Below are positions 14,442 through 22,333 of a stretch of DNA of 64,000 bases, one piece after another. Under the pieces are notes generated by a model, which made no database searches, was not told where the DNA came from, and saw nothing but the letters and a program-made list of their open reading frames with translations. The position numbers were made by a program, and so were the translations under genes. Numbering within the stretch: the stretch's first letter is position 1; every line of letters begins with the position of its first letter. Location of the stretch: positions 62,001 through 126,000 of the forward strand of contig CAMFLR010000005.1 of the NCBI GenBank assembly GCA_945957605.1. Direction: 5' to 3'. This DNA is from an uncultured Isosphaeraceae bacterium (GTDB lineage: Bacteria > Planctomycetota > Planctomycetia > Isosphaerales > Isosphaeraceae).

Positions 14442-16583
14442 TTAACCTCCAAACGAGCCAGGAATGGTTGACTGCGAATTCTGGAATTGGTTGACCTGGC
14501 CCCGTACGCGTCCGCTCGTGGCGCGGGCTCGCTGTTCGACGCGAATCATCTGATTCATCAAGTGGGCCTGGGAGTCTGCAAGGTCGCTACCCATCGCGTT
14601 TAATGCGCCCATCGCGTTGCCGGTCAAGCCCATGCCCTTCGAGAACTCGTTTTCGAACTGTTTGTAGCCCTGGTCTAAAATGTAAGGCGCAAGCTGGGGA
14701 TTCTGACGCTGGCTTTTCATCGACCGTTCGAGCTGAGGTCGAAGCCACTTGAGCACATCCTGATCGGAAGAATTTGACATCCCCATGGCCTGAAGTTGCC
14801 GATTCTGTGCGAGAGCCCCCATGATGTCCGGTGCGTATTGCGGGAGAATGTTCTTTGCTGCGCGTTCGGCCGCCGTGTTGGCCTTGGTAGCCGCCCTGGC
14901 TTCGTCCGCTTTCTTGTCCTTGTAATTCAGCATCCAATTGCGTTTGTCGTGGGCGGTGCGCCCCGAGATTGCATCGTTATCAAACTCGTCGAGCGGAAGG
15001 TCGGCGCGGGTGGCCGCCTGCCTCAAATCAGCGATTTGCGTTCGCTCACGAAGGTCGTCGATGAATTTGGCCCGCGCGGCATTGTCCGTAAGTCCCCTGA
15101 ATGCTTTCGCATCAGACGGGTTCATATCCATATCTCTAATCGTGTTCTCGGCAGATGCCTTGTCGCGATCCTCTTGTTCCAGTGCTGCAACGCCAGCGTC
15201 AGCCCTCTCTTTATCCTTGCGCGCGGTCGCCCTGTAGTGGGCAATAAACTCACGTTTCTGAGCAACAGTCATGTTCTTCGTGTGATCGCGGTAATACTGG
15301 CGGCTCATGCCAGCGCGAACCGCGTCCTCTTCGGCGTCTTTTTCCGCCTGACGCTTTTCCTTGATTTGCTTCCACTCGCGGTTCGACGACTCGAACTTTT
15401 CGTGGTTATCTTCAAGTTCATTGTCGACGTCGGCGCGGTGCTGCGATTCCTTTTCGCTGCCCGACATTGCCAGGATTGCTTCGCGCCCGGTTACTCCTCC
15501 CTCGCCGACGTTATTGAACGCATTAGGATTCGCTCTGGCAATGTTTTTAACTCCCGTGATAGCATTCTCGTTTCCGGCCATGAACAAGTCGGCTTGCTTT
15601 TGAGCGAACGCAGCAAGCGCCGCCTGATTGCGTCCTGCGGCAGCGTCGATCTGCTCTTGCCAATGCTGCAGGTTCGCGACAGCAGCCTCATATTTGTTCG
15701 TTCCTTGAAGATTTCTGGCGGTTTGCTCGGCAGCCTTGAGGATAATTGGTGCCGCCCGCACAAGGTCTTCATCGGCGTCGGCGCCATGCCGGAAACCTGA
15801 CTGAACTTCGTTGTCCGCGATCGCCTTGGCGATCTGCCCTGAGCCGCCAACGAACTTGGTGACGGTGTCAGTAATTTCCTTCGACAAATCGCCTTGAGCC
15901 TGGGTCCGTTGAGCCGCATTGAAGGCCGCTCGACCGCGTTCGAGTTCATCAAGCGCCTTCTTTGCTTCGGCGATATTTGAGTAATCCAATGGGACCTTGA
16001 AAGACTTCTTTTCAAGCTCGCTCAATTCTTTTTTGATGCTTGCGATCGGGTCGCGAACTTCTGATTCGGCGTCGGACCTGAACGAGCGGAGCCCTTTACG
16101 GAGAAGGTCGAACGCCAGCAGACCTATCCCCACCGTTGGAGATATCTGCATAATATTGTTCAAAACCGGTCTGAGGCCCTGCTCTCCTACGTACTGCAAG
16201 TCGTCGAGCGTGCCGCCGAGCTGTTGAAGCTTGTATGCCGCGTTTTTACCTTCGCTGCCTACCTGTGCGACTTTGCCAGCTAGCTTTGTCTGAGCGGTTT
16301 CCTGCTTCGTTGTGGCGTTCGTGAGGTTGTTCTGCGCGGCGGTCTGGTCGTTGACAGAGCTTGTTAATTGGTCGTACAGCTTTTGCTGAGTAGAAACTTC
16401 CTTGGAGAGCCTCTCCGCGTCCTTGAGATACTGCTCCAGGGTGATGTCGCCGCGCGCGTAGGCGTCATCGAGCTGCTTGATTGCAGCCTTCGTGTATTCA
16501 AGCCGCTCTTTGAGAGCATCGATCTTTTCCTGGCCATCCACGGCCAGAATAAGTTTGATCAATTCGTCGCGTTGGTTGGCCAT
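14442..16583 (-). CDS. Tail tape measure protein
   Basis: A 713-aa, strongly helical protein. The N-terminal 110 residues are coiled coil (EKIDALKERLEYTKAAIKQL). A more apolar segment follows at about 120-165 (LNNIMQISPTVGIGLLAFDL), then long charged helices (about 370-480, KEKRQAEKDAEEDAVRAG). It lies between the tail tube and the hub-like gene. Tape measures set tail length; at 713 residues this predicts a tail of roughly 100 nm by the usual helix rule. No lytic domain is visible. Confidence 0.85.
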   Translation of the reverse strand: MANQRDELIKLILAVDGQEKIDALKERLEYTKAAIKQLDDAYARGDITLEQYLKDAERLSKEVSTQQKLYDQLTSSVNDQTAAQNNLTNATTKQETAQTKLAGKVAQVGSEGKNAAYKLQQLGGTLDDLQYVGEQGLRPVLNNIMQISPTVGIGLLAFDLLRKGLRSFRSDAESEVRDPIASIKKELSELEKKSFKVPLDYSNIAEAKKALDELERGRAAFNAAQRTQAQGDLSKEITDTVTKFVGGSGQIAKAIADNEVQSGFRHGADADEDLVRAAPIILKAAEQTARNLQGTNKYEAAVANLQHWQEQIDAAAGRNQAALAAFAQKQADLFMAGNENAITGVKNIARANPNAFNNVGEGGVTGREAILAMSGSEKESQHRADVDNELEDNHEKFESSNREWKQIKEKRQAEKDAEEDAVRAGMSRQYYRDHTKNMTVAQKREFIAHYRATARKDKERADAGVAALEQEDRDKASAENTIRDMDMNPSDAKAFRGLTDNAARAKFIDDLRERTQIADLRQAATRADLPLDEFDNDAISGRTAHDKRNWMLNYKDKKADEARAATKANTAAERAAKNILPQYAPDIMGALAQNRQLQAMGMSNSSDQDVLKWLRPQLERSMKSQRQNPQLAPYILDQGYKQFENEFSKGMGLTGNAMGALNAMGSDLADSQAHLMNQMIRVEQRARATSGRVRGQVNQFQNSQSTIPGSFGG

Positions 16584-16680
16584 CTAGCTATCCTCAGCCG
16601 TTACAAACGGTTGGCGGTCTGGTAGGCTATGCGTTTGGCTTGATGCCTATTGAGTCGGGACGGAAGGGCGATGAGAAGTC

Positions 16681-16989
16681 ATGCCGATACAAGTCAAATG
16701 CACATGCGGGAAAGAGTATTCGATGGAGGAAAGGCTTCGCGGACGCACTGGAACGTGCGGCGTCTGCGGGGGGCCGCTTATCATCGACGATCGCGTGGCT
16801 GATACTGCCGCGCAGGATTCGCCAAGTACTTCCAGCAAAGATCAGCGTGCCATGAATGAGAGTTTGGATCTGGCGAACAAGCACCTGAAATCGATCGAGC
16901 ACTTACTGCGAAGCGTCCATGCATTGCTGGTTATCGCCCTGGTAATTGTTCCGCTGCTCGCGGTCGCCCTGGTGTTCTTCAATAGGTAA
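16681..16989 (+). CDS. Moron candidate: zinc-ribbon protein with C-terminal membrane anchor
   Basis: A 102-aa protein, transcribed against the late operon. Residues 7-30 hold CTCGKEYSMEERLRGRTGTC followed by GVCGG, a CxC...CxxC zinc ribbon of a kind frequent in planctomycete proteins. The linker is hydrophilic, and residues about 78-99 form one transmembrane helix ending FFNR. It is isolated between tail tube and tape measure genes and convergent with the tail tube gene across the terminator 16996-17025. The orientation and domain plan suggest cargo expressed from the prophage rather than a virion part. Confidence 0.7.
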   Translation: MPIQVKCTCGKEYSMEERLRGRTGTCGVCGGPLIIDDRVADTAAQDSPSTSSKDQRAMNESLDLANKHLKSIEHLLRSVHALLVIALVIVPLLAVALVFFNR

Positions 16990-16995
16990 CAGAAA

Positions 16996-17025
16996 CCCCG
17001 CGCCTCGATTCCATGAAGCGCGGGG
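16996..17025 (-). terminator. Terminator between tail tube gene and moron
   Basis: An 8-bp GC stem CCCCGCGC/GCGCGGGG with a 14-nt loop. In leftward RNA it is followed by UUUCUGUU, so it best terminates transcripts coming from the tail tube gene. The tape measure gene beyond would then need readthrough or its own promoter. Confidence 0.7.
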
Positions 17026-17032
17026 CCTCCCA

Positions 17033-17926
17033 TTACGTGGTGGCGAAGCTGAAGTCAGCCGTGCCGTCAAGGAAGGTTCGGAGGCCGATATCCTGACGCG
17101 CAACGTTGCCCAGCGGGGTCGATCGCTTGCGCGAGGTGTAGCGCGCCTGAGTCTTCCAGTCGAGCGTCAGCGTTGATGCTGGCGAAGCCTTCGTGAAGAG
17201 AATCGAGCAGGTTTGAGCGGCCTGGCCTTCGTAGTTGGTCCGGTCGGTCGCTGCGACATACTGGAAGCTCGTCGAGAAGTCGATGGTTCGACCGCAGTAG
17301 GTCGAATTCGCGATGTACGTGTCTTCCTCGAAGCTGTTCGCGAGAATGTTTTTCACGCTCATCTTGAATTGGTTGTACAGCGTTCGGACCGATCCGCCGA
17401 CAGTCAGACCGCCCTTCGATTCCTTGTGGACGTAGGGGTTTTCGGTCGGGAATAGCGTGTTGGACGGTGCCGAGAACGACCCGAGTGAGCCTGGCTTCTG
17501 AAAGACCAGGTCCATGTCGAGCATCACGATTCCTTCGTCGGATTCGGCCGAGCACGAAAGATCGAGCCCGCCGACCTTGCCACCCAAGAGCCGAACGATT
17601 TCGAAGCTGTCGAAGTAATCGAAGGTCCATGACGCTAGATCGCCGCTGGAGATGTCGGTTGCCATCGCCAGAATCTTCGACGTCTGCGTCGGGTAGAGCG
17701 GCGTCCGAAGCTTGCCGGGAATCGTGACGCGTGACGAGATGTTTTGCACCGGGCGGTTGCCGCCGTCCGCCGACATCAACTCCTTGCGCTGGACTTCGGG
17801 GATCGTGTCGAACGCCGTGTCTCCGACGAGCCGAAACCAGAGAACGTTGATCGTCTCCGACGGGTTGAACACGCCGTAGGTCGCTTCTTTCGTCGCGCGG
17901 AGGTAGGTATTTGCACCCCAACCCAT
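17033..17926 (-). CDS. Major tail tube protein
   Basis: A 297-aa beta-rich protein with the architecture of siphovirus tail tube proteins. The N-terminal YLRATKEATYGVFNPSETIN and a long strand section (ISSRVTIPGKLRTPLYPTQT) are followed by a duplicated-looking half: DLSCSAESDEGIVMLDMDLV and CGRTIDFSTSFQYVAATDRT. It sits between the tail terminator-like gene and the tape measure, the canonical place. The start ATG lies 12 nt downstream of the previous stop. Confidence 0.8.
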   Translation of the reverse strand: MGWGANTYLRATKEATYGVFNPSETINVLWFRLVGDTAFDTIPEVQRKELMSADGGNRPVQNISSRVTIPGKLRTPLYPTQTSKILAMATDISSGDLASWTFDYFDSFEIVRLLGGKVGGLDLSCSAESDEGIVMLDMDLVFQKPGSLGSFSAPSNTLFPTENPYVHKESKGGLTVGGSVRTLYNQFKMSVKNILANSFEEDTYIANSTYCGRTIDFSTSFQYVAATDRTNYEGQAAQTCSILFTKASPASTLTLDWKTQARYTSRKRSTPLGNVARQDIGLRTFLDGTADFSFATT

Positions 17927-17938
17927 GTTATTGATCCT

Positions 17939-18421
17939 TTATGTGTTGACGTTGATGCGAAGGACCAAAGCACCCTGCGCGACGAGCGCCCGGGCCTTGC
18001 CGTCCGGTGAGTATCCAGAGAAACCTTGCTTGGTGAGTTGGCCGTTGATGACGAGAGGCGACATGAGACCGTCTACGACTGCTCGACGAGCTGGATCTTG
18101 CGGAAAGAGGGCGCCGCGAACCCAGGCCCAGAAATTCATGATGTCGTCAGCGTGTGTGCCCTCGACGTAGAGCCGAATTTCGACGCCGACGTTACTTTCA
18201 TGTTCCGCTTCGCTGTACCAGCCTGTGCCGCCCGCATACGGGGCGAGCGAAAGGTAAGGCATTTGCGAGATGGACGGGTCTACGACGTCGCCGGGGTCGT
18301 CGGTCAGCGTGTTGAAATTGACGCCGATCTTTTTCAGTTGCGGATCCGTGCGCAATACCTGCTCGACGGCTCGAAATGCCTTGGTTTCAGGGCTATCGGG
18401 GCCAACCAAATTACCCGCCAT
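17939..18421 (-). CDS. Tail terminator/completion-type protein
   Basis: A 160-aa protein directly upstream of the tail tube gene. The N-terminus is helical (ETKAFRAVEQVLRTDPQLKK). A strand-rich middle with YLSLAPYAGG and ESNVGVEIRLYVEGTHADDI leads to the helix MNFWAWVRGALFP. This alpha-beta layout, length and position fit tail terminator (gpU-like) proteins that cap the tail. Sequence similarity to a named family was not evident by eye. Confidence 0.6.
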   Translation of the reverse strand: MAGNLVGPDSPETKAFRAVEQVLRTDPQLKKIGVNFNTLTDDPGDVVDPSISQMPYLSLAPYAGGTGWYSEAEHESNVGVEIRLYVEGTHADDIMNFWAWVRGALFPQDPARRAVVDGLMSPLVINGQLTKQGFSGYSPDGKARALVAQGALVLRINVNT

Positions 18422-18632
18422 TGCTCGCGTCCTCTTCGGCCTGGTGGATCACAAGAGCTTCGTCAATCTGGGTCGCGAGCATCGACGCGTCCCGGCACGG
18501 CAGCGCCACGCGGTACGTGCTTCCTTCGAGGTCGAGCCAGAGGATTACCGACCGCTTGCCGGTGGTCTGTTCGGTCGCCGGCTCGGCTGCGAGCAGGGTT
18601 GCGGGCTGGCAGATCACGCGAACCTCGCTCAT
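18411..18632 (-). CDS. Small head-tail joining protein (hypothetical)
   Basis: A 73-aa protein. The ATG (18630-18632) overlaps the upstream gene's TGA as ATGA, and its end overlaps the next gene's start (18411-18421), so it belongs to a tightly coupled block. Strands SVILWLDLEGSTYRVALPC are followed by the helix MLATQIDEALVIHQAEED. The role is inferred only from location among connector genes. Confidence 0.65.
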   Translation of the reverse strand: MSEVRVICQPATLLAAEPATEQTTGKRSVILWLDLEGSTYRVALPCRDASMLATQIDEALVIHQAEEDASNGG

Positions 18633-19195
18633 TGGGCGGCCTCCCACGCCTGCGCATCGAGCAGCTTTTTCACTTCCTGACCGACCGCCTTTTGAATCTC
18701 GGCCATACCCCAAGGGCGAATGCCGCGATCGTCGCGCTTCCACTGGCCAACGCCGTCGAAGTGGTACTGCATGAACGGCTCGCCTTTGCGGCTGACGATG
18801 TCGATGAGTGCCGATTCGGCGAACCAGGTGTTGCCGGACTTGCCGGAAGACGTTCGATAGTTGGCGATGATTCGGGAGTTCATGCCACGTGGGGCGAGCG
18901 GAGGCCCTGTCAGGCGTCGATACTGCGCGGTCGTCAGATTGCCGTTCTCGTCTTGCAGCGAAGGACCGGCGCCACGGTTGTAGCGGTTGCGTTTTGTGAC
19001 AGGGCTGGTGGACGACCTGCGGTAACTTGTTGGCCTGAAGGGAACGCCGTCCTTGTCGATCCCGCCCATGATCGCCCGAGTGTGATCCTCGCGCATGAGG
19101 GCTTCGATGCGGCGCATGAGGTATGAGAAATCGGGATTCTCGAACCGCCCGAACCACTTCGTAATGTTGCCTTGGTACTCGAGCCGGATAGACAT
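18629..19195 (-). CDS. Virion morphogenesis/connector-type protein (hypothetical)
   Basis: A 188-aa protein. The start ATG shares a base with the upstream stop (TGATG at 19193-19197). The N-terminal helix MRRIEALMREDHTRAIMGGI leads to DKDGVPFRPTSYR, a basic segment, then NTWFAESALIDIVSRKGEPF. This wording resembles small virion morphogenesis proteins (Mu gpG-like), in which a helix with 'dg.pf.pl' precedes an Arg-rich loop. The assignment is tentative. Confidence 0.55.
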   Translation of the reverse strand: MSIRLEYQGNITKWFGRFENPDFSYLMRRIEALMREDHTRAIMGGIDKDGVPFRPTSYRRSSTSPVTKRNRYNRGAGPSLQDENGNLTTAQYRRLTGPPLAPRGMNSRIIANYRTSSGKSGNTWFAESALIDIVSRKGEPFMQYHFDGVGQWKRDDRGIRPWGMAEIQKAVGQEVKKLLDAQAWEAAQ

Positions 19196-19893
19196 CAGGG
19201 TTTGACTCCCACGCCAGCCAGGCGATCGAGATGACGTTTCGGTCCCGACTGCACAAAGTTGCCGCCGCGCATGTCTCGCCAGCCGGTGTTGAAGTCGGGA
19301 ATCACTTTCCCGCTTCCGCCCACGATGCCGCCGCCGTGGATGACTCCGTGGCGTGTCTCGCGTGCGTTCCGGTCGGGGGGCAGCGCCCGGTTGCCGGACC
19401 GCCACCAGGCCATTGCGCGACGGCGAACGGTCGCCAGGCTATTCGGCGAAAGGCCGATCACGTCGCGGATCGGCAGATTGCCGCCGCCTTCGCGGTGATA
19501 GTCCAAAATCTCGCCCCATGGGCGTCCGGTGTGCGGGTCGAAGGCCCAGAAGAAAATCGTCTGGTCATCGAATGCCTTCCACCGCAGTAGTGATCGAGTG
19601 CGGGATGCGGAATAGTTGGGCATCAAGGGCGGCGCCTTGGGGTCAGACAACCCCATCGGCGAATAGTCCCAATATCGTCGCGCCTTGCGGGTCGCTTCGG
19701 AGATCGGGACCATACGATTACCGAACCGATCGAGCCCCTTGGAAAGCTCGTCCTGCTTCGCGTCGAAGGCGAGCTGGCCAACGCGCTGCCAGAATCGCAG
19801 GCGAAGCTCGCGCGGCGCACGCAGCCAGGCCGGGTCGTTTGGCTCGATGCCTGAGATGGCGAACGAATTGGGATCTTTGCGAGGATCAAACAT
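19195..19893 (-). CDS. Virion morphogenesis-like connector protein (hypothetical)
   Basis: A 232-aa protein carrying the same ordering as its downstream neighbour: a helix (LRLRFWQRVGQLAFDAKQDE), then KGLDRFGNRMVPISEATRKA (enzyme-free 'DRFGN.M.PI' turn), Trp/Arg-rich sequence and strands (DQTIFFWAFDPHTGRPW). It may be a Mu gpG/virion-morphogenesis relative. Its ATG (19891-19893) lies within the same CATG that starts the opposite-strand gene at 19892. No good Shine-Dalgarno sequence is seen for it. Confidence 0.55.
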   Translation of the reverse strand: MFDPRKDPNSFAISGIEPNDPAWLRAPRELRLRFWQRVGQLAFDAKQDELSKGLDRFGNRMVPISEATRKARRYWDYSPMGLSDPKAPPLMPNYSASRTRSLLRWKAFDDQTIFFWAFDPHTGRPWGEILDYHREGGGNLPIRDVIGLSPNSLATVRRRAMAWWRSGNRALPPDRNARETRHGVIHGGGIVGGSGKVIPDFNTGWRDMRGGNFVQSGPKRHLDRLAGVGVKP

Positions 19894-20248
19894 GGATCAT
19901 GTCTTTGAAGATGGGGAGTGTCCGGCTTGCGACGAAGAATATCCGCAGCCTTGCACCTGCTTCGGTGAGATCCATTCGCGGTCGACAATCGACAAGAACG
20001 GCGTCGTGTCGAACCATATGTTTTGCAGTCGATGCGACCACAAGTTTATGTGGTGGCCTGAGACGGGCTTCCTTGAGCCGGGCCAGACGTTTGCCCCGCG
20101 AGTACCGGCGCCGCATTGGGACCGGCCGGACCCGCCGAAGGAACCGCCGCCGATTGTGACGGAGTCGCCACTGCCACCGGGCTCGTGGGTGACGTTTGAC
20201 GCGTCTCCACCGAAGGAAGAGGACGATCCGGAATTGGATCCGAATTGA
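19892..20248 (+). CDS. Antisense zinc-finger protein, moron candidate
   Basis: A 118-aa protein on the strand opposite to the late operon. The N-terminus DGECPACDEEYPQPCTCFGE plus a later FCSRCDHKFMWWP forms a convincing CxxC...CxC...CxxC zinc-binding pattern. The C-terminal 45 residues are Pro/Glu-rich (PPKEPPPIVTESPLPPGSW). GAGG lies 7 nt upstream of ATG 19892. The 3' half (20046-20248) is antisense to the low-complexity end of the leftward gene 20046-20477, so at least one frame there is under dual constraint. Function unknown; a regulatory or host-interaction role is possible. Confidence 0.6.
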   Translation: MDHVFEDGECPACDEEYPQPCTCFGEIHSRSTIDKNGVVSNHMFCSRCDHKFMWWPETGFLEPGQTFAPRVPAPHWDRPDPPKEPPPIVTESPLPPGSWVTFDASPPKEEDDPELDPN

Positions 20249-20477
20249 CCGTATTACTCGACGCGAGCGGGTGAACGCCGAAGTCGCCGTCGTTGTGACG
20301 TATGTGGAACGCGCCGCCGATCGTGGCCAGAATGAAGCCGTGGCCCAACGAATCGGGCTCGTCGAGGCGTTTCTTTAGCTCGCCGACGAGTTCCGCTTCG
20401 AGTTCCTTGGCGATCGGGATTTCAAGAGCCTCGTTCACGATAGAAACGATCGACGAGAGCAATTCTTCGGCTTTCAT
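20046..20477 (-). CDS. Hypothetical late protein with disordered tail
   Basis: A 143-aa protein. Residues 1-40 are an amphipathic helix bundle (LSSIVSIVNEALEIPIAKEL), followed by HGFILATIGGAFHIRHNDGD. The last 70 residues are Pro/Ser/Ala/Thr-rich (SPTSPVAVATPSQSAAVPSA) and look disordered. This tail is where the opposite-strand zinc-finger gene overlaps. It is located between connector genes, 3 nt downstream of 20481-21314. No domain is recognised. Confidence 0.6.
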   Translation of the reverse strand: MKAEELLSSIVSIVNEALEIPIAKELEAELVGELKKRLDEPDSLGHGFILATIGGAFHIRHNDGDFGVHPLASSNTVNSDPIPDRPLPSVETRQTSPTSPVAVATPSQSAAVPSAGPAGPNAAPVLAGQTSGPAQGSPSQATT

Positions 20478-20480
20478 GGG

Positions 20481-21314
20481 TCAACTCCAGAGCATGTCAG
20501 AGGCGCCGAGATCAATGACCAAGTCTGCGTAGCCGTCGTCGTTGATGTCGACTTCAGCCGTGATGCTGGCGAGCCTCGATTGCGCGCGACCAAGGAACGA
20601 ATTCCCGAGCTTGGCGTAATCGTTGTCCGTCTGATTCAAAAGCTGGCTACCGCAGATCAAAGCCAACGCATAAAGCGCGTTGCACACTTTGACATTCTCG
20701 GTGACCATCAGCTTGTTGTTGTCGAGGTACTGCTTGAGCCACTGATTCGTCGCGCCCGTGCGCTGGTAACCGCCCCAGCCTCGCGAGCATGGGTAAGCGT
20801 TCACGCTGAGCGAATCTGACCGGTAGTGACGGATAACCGCGTCGTCGAACCAGATCCGAGCTTCCGCGCGTTTGTCGAGGAATCCGGCCAGACTGTTCGC
20901 CTTGTCGAAAACGTCCTGAACGTTTGAGAGCAGGGCCTGCAGGTCTTTCAGGTCGCAGTAGGTTGGTCTGGTCGCTGACGAACCAGGTCCAGCGATGACG
21001 GAAAGACTGGTCGGGCCTGACAGGGCGTAAGTCGAGCCGCCATGAAGGACCGTCGGCAGGAATTGATAGATTCCAACCGGAAGGGCGGCCGTGATCGCCT
21101 CGGAGAAACGAACAATGAACGAACCTTGCGTGGCATCAATCCACGATCCGACCGGCGCTGGTGAGATCGGTGACTGATCACCGCCGGCCCAGAGCTGCAC
21201 TGTGATCGGATCGCCCGACGAGTAGCCTGTGAACGGAGTGATGCCGTCCTCTTGCATCGCCACACCCTGAAAGGTGCCTGCGGTGCCCTGGATGACTTCG
21301 AGTTTTTGGCCCAT
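20481..21314 (-). CDS. Head-tail connector-region protein with N-terminal beta domain
   Basis: A 277-aa protein. Residues about 5-105 form a beta-sandwich-like domain reminiscent of BppU-type N-termini (DPITVQLWAGGDQSPISPAP, then GSFIVRFSEAITAALPVGIY). The C-terminal half is helical (YCDLKDLQALLSNVQDVFDK and ENVKVCNALYALALICGSQL), resembling adaptor proteins of the gp6/gp15 type that bind the portal. The fusion is unusual for a connector. Position between capsid-block and tail genes supports the general assignment. Confidence 0.55.
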   Translation of the reverse strand: MGQKLEVIQGTAGTFQGVAMQEDGITPFTGYSSGDPITVQLWAGGDQSPISPAPVGSWIDATQGSFIVRFSEAITAALPVGIYQFLPTVLHGGSTYALSGPTSLSVIAGPGSSATRPTYCDLKDLQALLSNVQDVFDKANSLAGFLDKRAEARIWFDDAVIRHYRSDSLSVNAYPCSRGWGGYQRTGATNQWLKQYLDNNKLMVTENVKVCNALYALALICGSQLLNQTDNDYAKLGNSFLGRAQSRLASITAEVDINDDGYADLVIDLGASDMLWS

Positions 21315-21317
21315 CGG

Positions 21318-21854
21318 CTATTGTCCTGTGAGCCGGACGAAAACAGTCTGATGCCAGTCGTTGGGAATAAAGATCGTGACCGGTCCGGGAACGCCACTGT
21401 AGGGCGTCAGGACGTGCGGTCGCGTGGGGAGCAGTATTTGCCGCCGTCGAACACGAAGCGGGGCGTGGACGCGAGAGTAGGCGGCCTGGACGACAAAGAC
21501 TTGGGGCGTCAGAACCTGGGGGCGTGTTCTGCGGAGTGCTCGCGCTCTGGGGCGAGTGATTATTGCGGAGGGCGGCGCGGGCGTTGAAACGACGACCGGC
21601 CGAAGCAACGGGGGCAGCAGGATGACCGGGCGTCGAGTTGCCGGCTTGCGAAACTCCCATGGATCAATCAGCGTGGTTGCGAGCGGAAGAGCGCGTAGCG
21701 GGCCTGGCTGCAATATGACAGGCCGCCGAGCAGCAGGGCGACGATACTCCCAAGGGTCGACGATCGCGGTTGCCAGGGGCAACGCGGGAACGAGCGGCGT
21801 ATTGAGAATTCGAGCGCCACGCTGGTAGCGACGGCGAGTCAGAATTGCAGGCAT
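21318..21854 (-). CDS. Pro/Arg-rich protein with 31-residue tandem repeats
   Basis: A 178-aa protein. Two tandem 31-residue repeats cover residues 24-54 and 55-85. Both contain ALPLAT, [IL][VI]DPWE[YF]R and RRPVIL at identical positions. The second half repeats the word RP-[QH]-VLTP twice. The protein is rich in Pro, Arg and Val, lacks Lys, Cys and Asp-rich segments, and is probably extended. It lies in the late operon between putative virion genes, so it may be a virion-surface or internal DNA-binding component. No family is recognised. Confidence 0.6.
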   Translation of the reverse strand: MPAILTRRRYQRGARILNTPLVPALPLATAIVDPWEYRRPAARRPVILQPGPLRALPLATTLIDPWEFRKPATRRPVILLPPLLRPVVVSTPAPPSAIITRPRARALRRTRPQVLTPQVFVVQAAYSRVHAPLRVRRRQILLPTRPHVLTPYSGVPGPVTIFIPNDWHQTVFVRLTGQ

Positions 21855-21863
21855 CGGTCAGCT

Positions 21864-22319
21864 TTACTCTTCGTACCGAACCCAGCCGTAGACGCTCGCC
21901 GACGCACCGGTTGGGAGCGTCACTTCGAAGCCAAGTCGAGTTCCGCCACCCACATAAAGCTCTTGCCCTGTTGGCAACGGATACATCATGCCCGATGTGA
22001 TCGGCACGGCTGGGGTCATCAGCACGGCGCCGGCGGTCGGCTCTACCGTGGCATTCGTTCCGCCACTGGCCTGAAGCGTTTCGGTCAGTTCGTTTTCAAA
22101 TGGAACCGGTGTCGCGGCCGATGTCGTTCCAGCCGTCGATTGCCGCAAGATGCGGAGTTGCGCCGATCCTGGAGTGGTGCTTGTCGAGTCAAAAAACAGA
22201 GCCCATTCGAGAATCTTGAGCCGCTGATTTGTCGGCGCCAGCATCTGCAGAACGGTTTTCGCCGTCGCTGCCGCCAGCGTCGTTTTCGGGATATTGAACG
22301 TGGCAAAAATACCTGCCAT
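21864..22319 (-). CDS. Hypothetical virion protein
   Basis: A 151-aa protein. ATG 22317-22319 is chosen because AGGAG lies 8 nt upstream. It starts AGIFATFNIPKTTLAAATAK, followed by alternating Thr/Val/Leu strands (KILEWALFFDSTSTTPGSAQ) and a C-terminal TGASASVYGWVRYEE. This is consistent with a beta-rich virion or head-decoration protein. There is no named match. Confidence 0.6.
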   Translation of the reverse strand: MAGIFATFNIPKTTLAAATAKTVLQMLAPTNQRLKILEWALFFDSTSTTPGSAQLRILRQSTAGTTSAATPVPFENELTETLQASGGTNATVEPTAGAVLMTPAVPITSGMMYPLPTGQELYVGGGTRLGFEVTLPTGASASVYGWVRYEE

Positions 22320-22333
22320 TGAAAGGCTCCTGA

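Noticed and set aside
14796..15800. Rightward frame antisense to the tape measure gene
   Set aside because: Shadow of a helical charged protein; no ribosome-binding site or domain.
18026..19126. Rightward frame antisense to connector genes
   Set aside because: Covers several coupled leftward genes with ATGA overlaps; no independent coding evidence.
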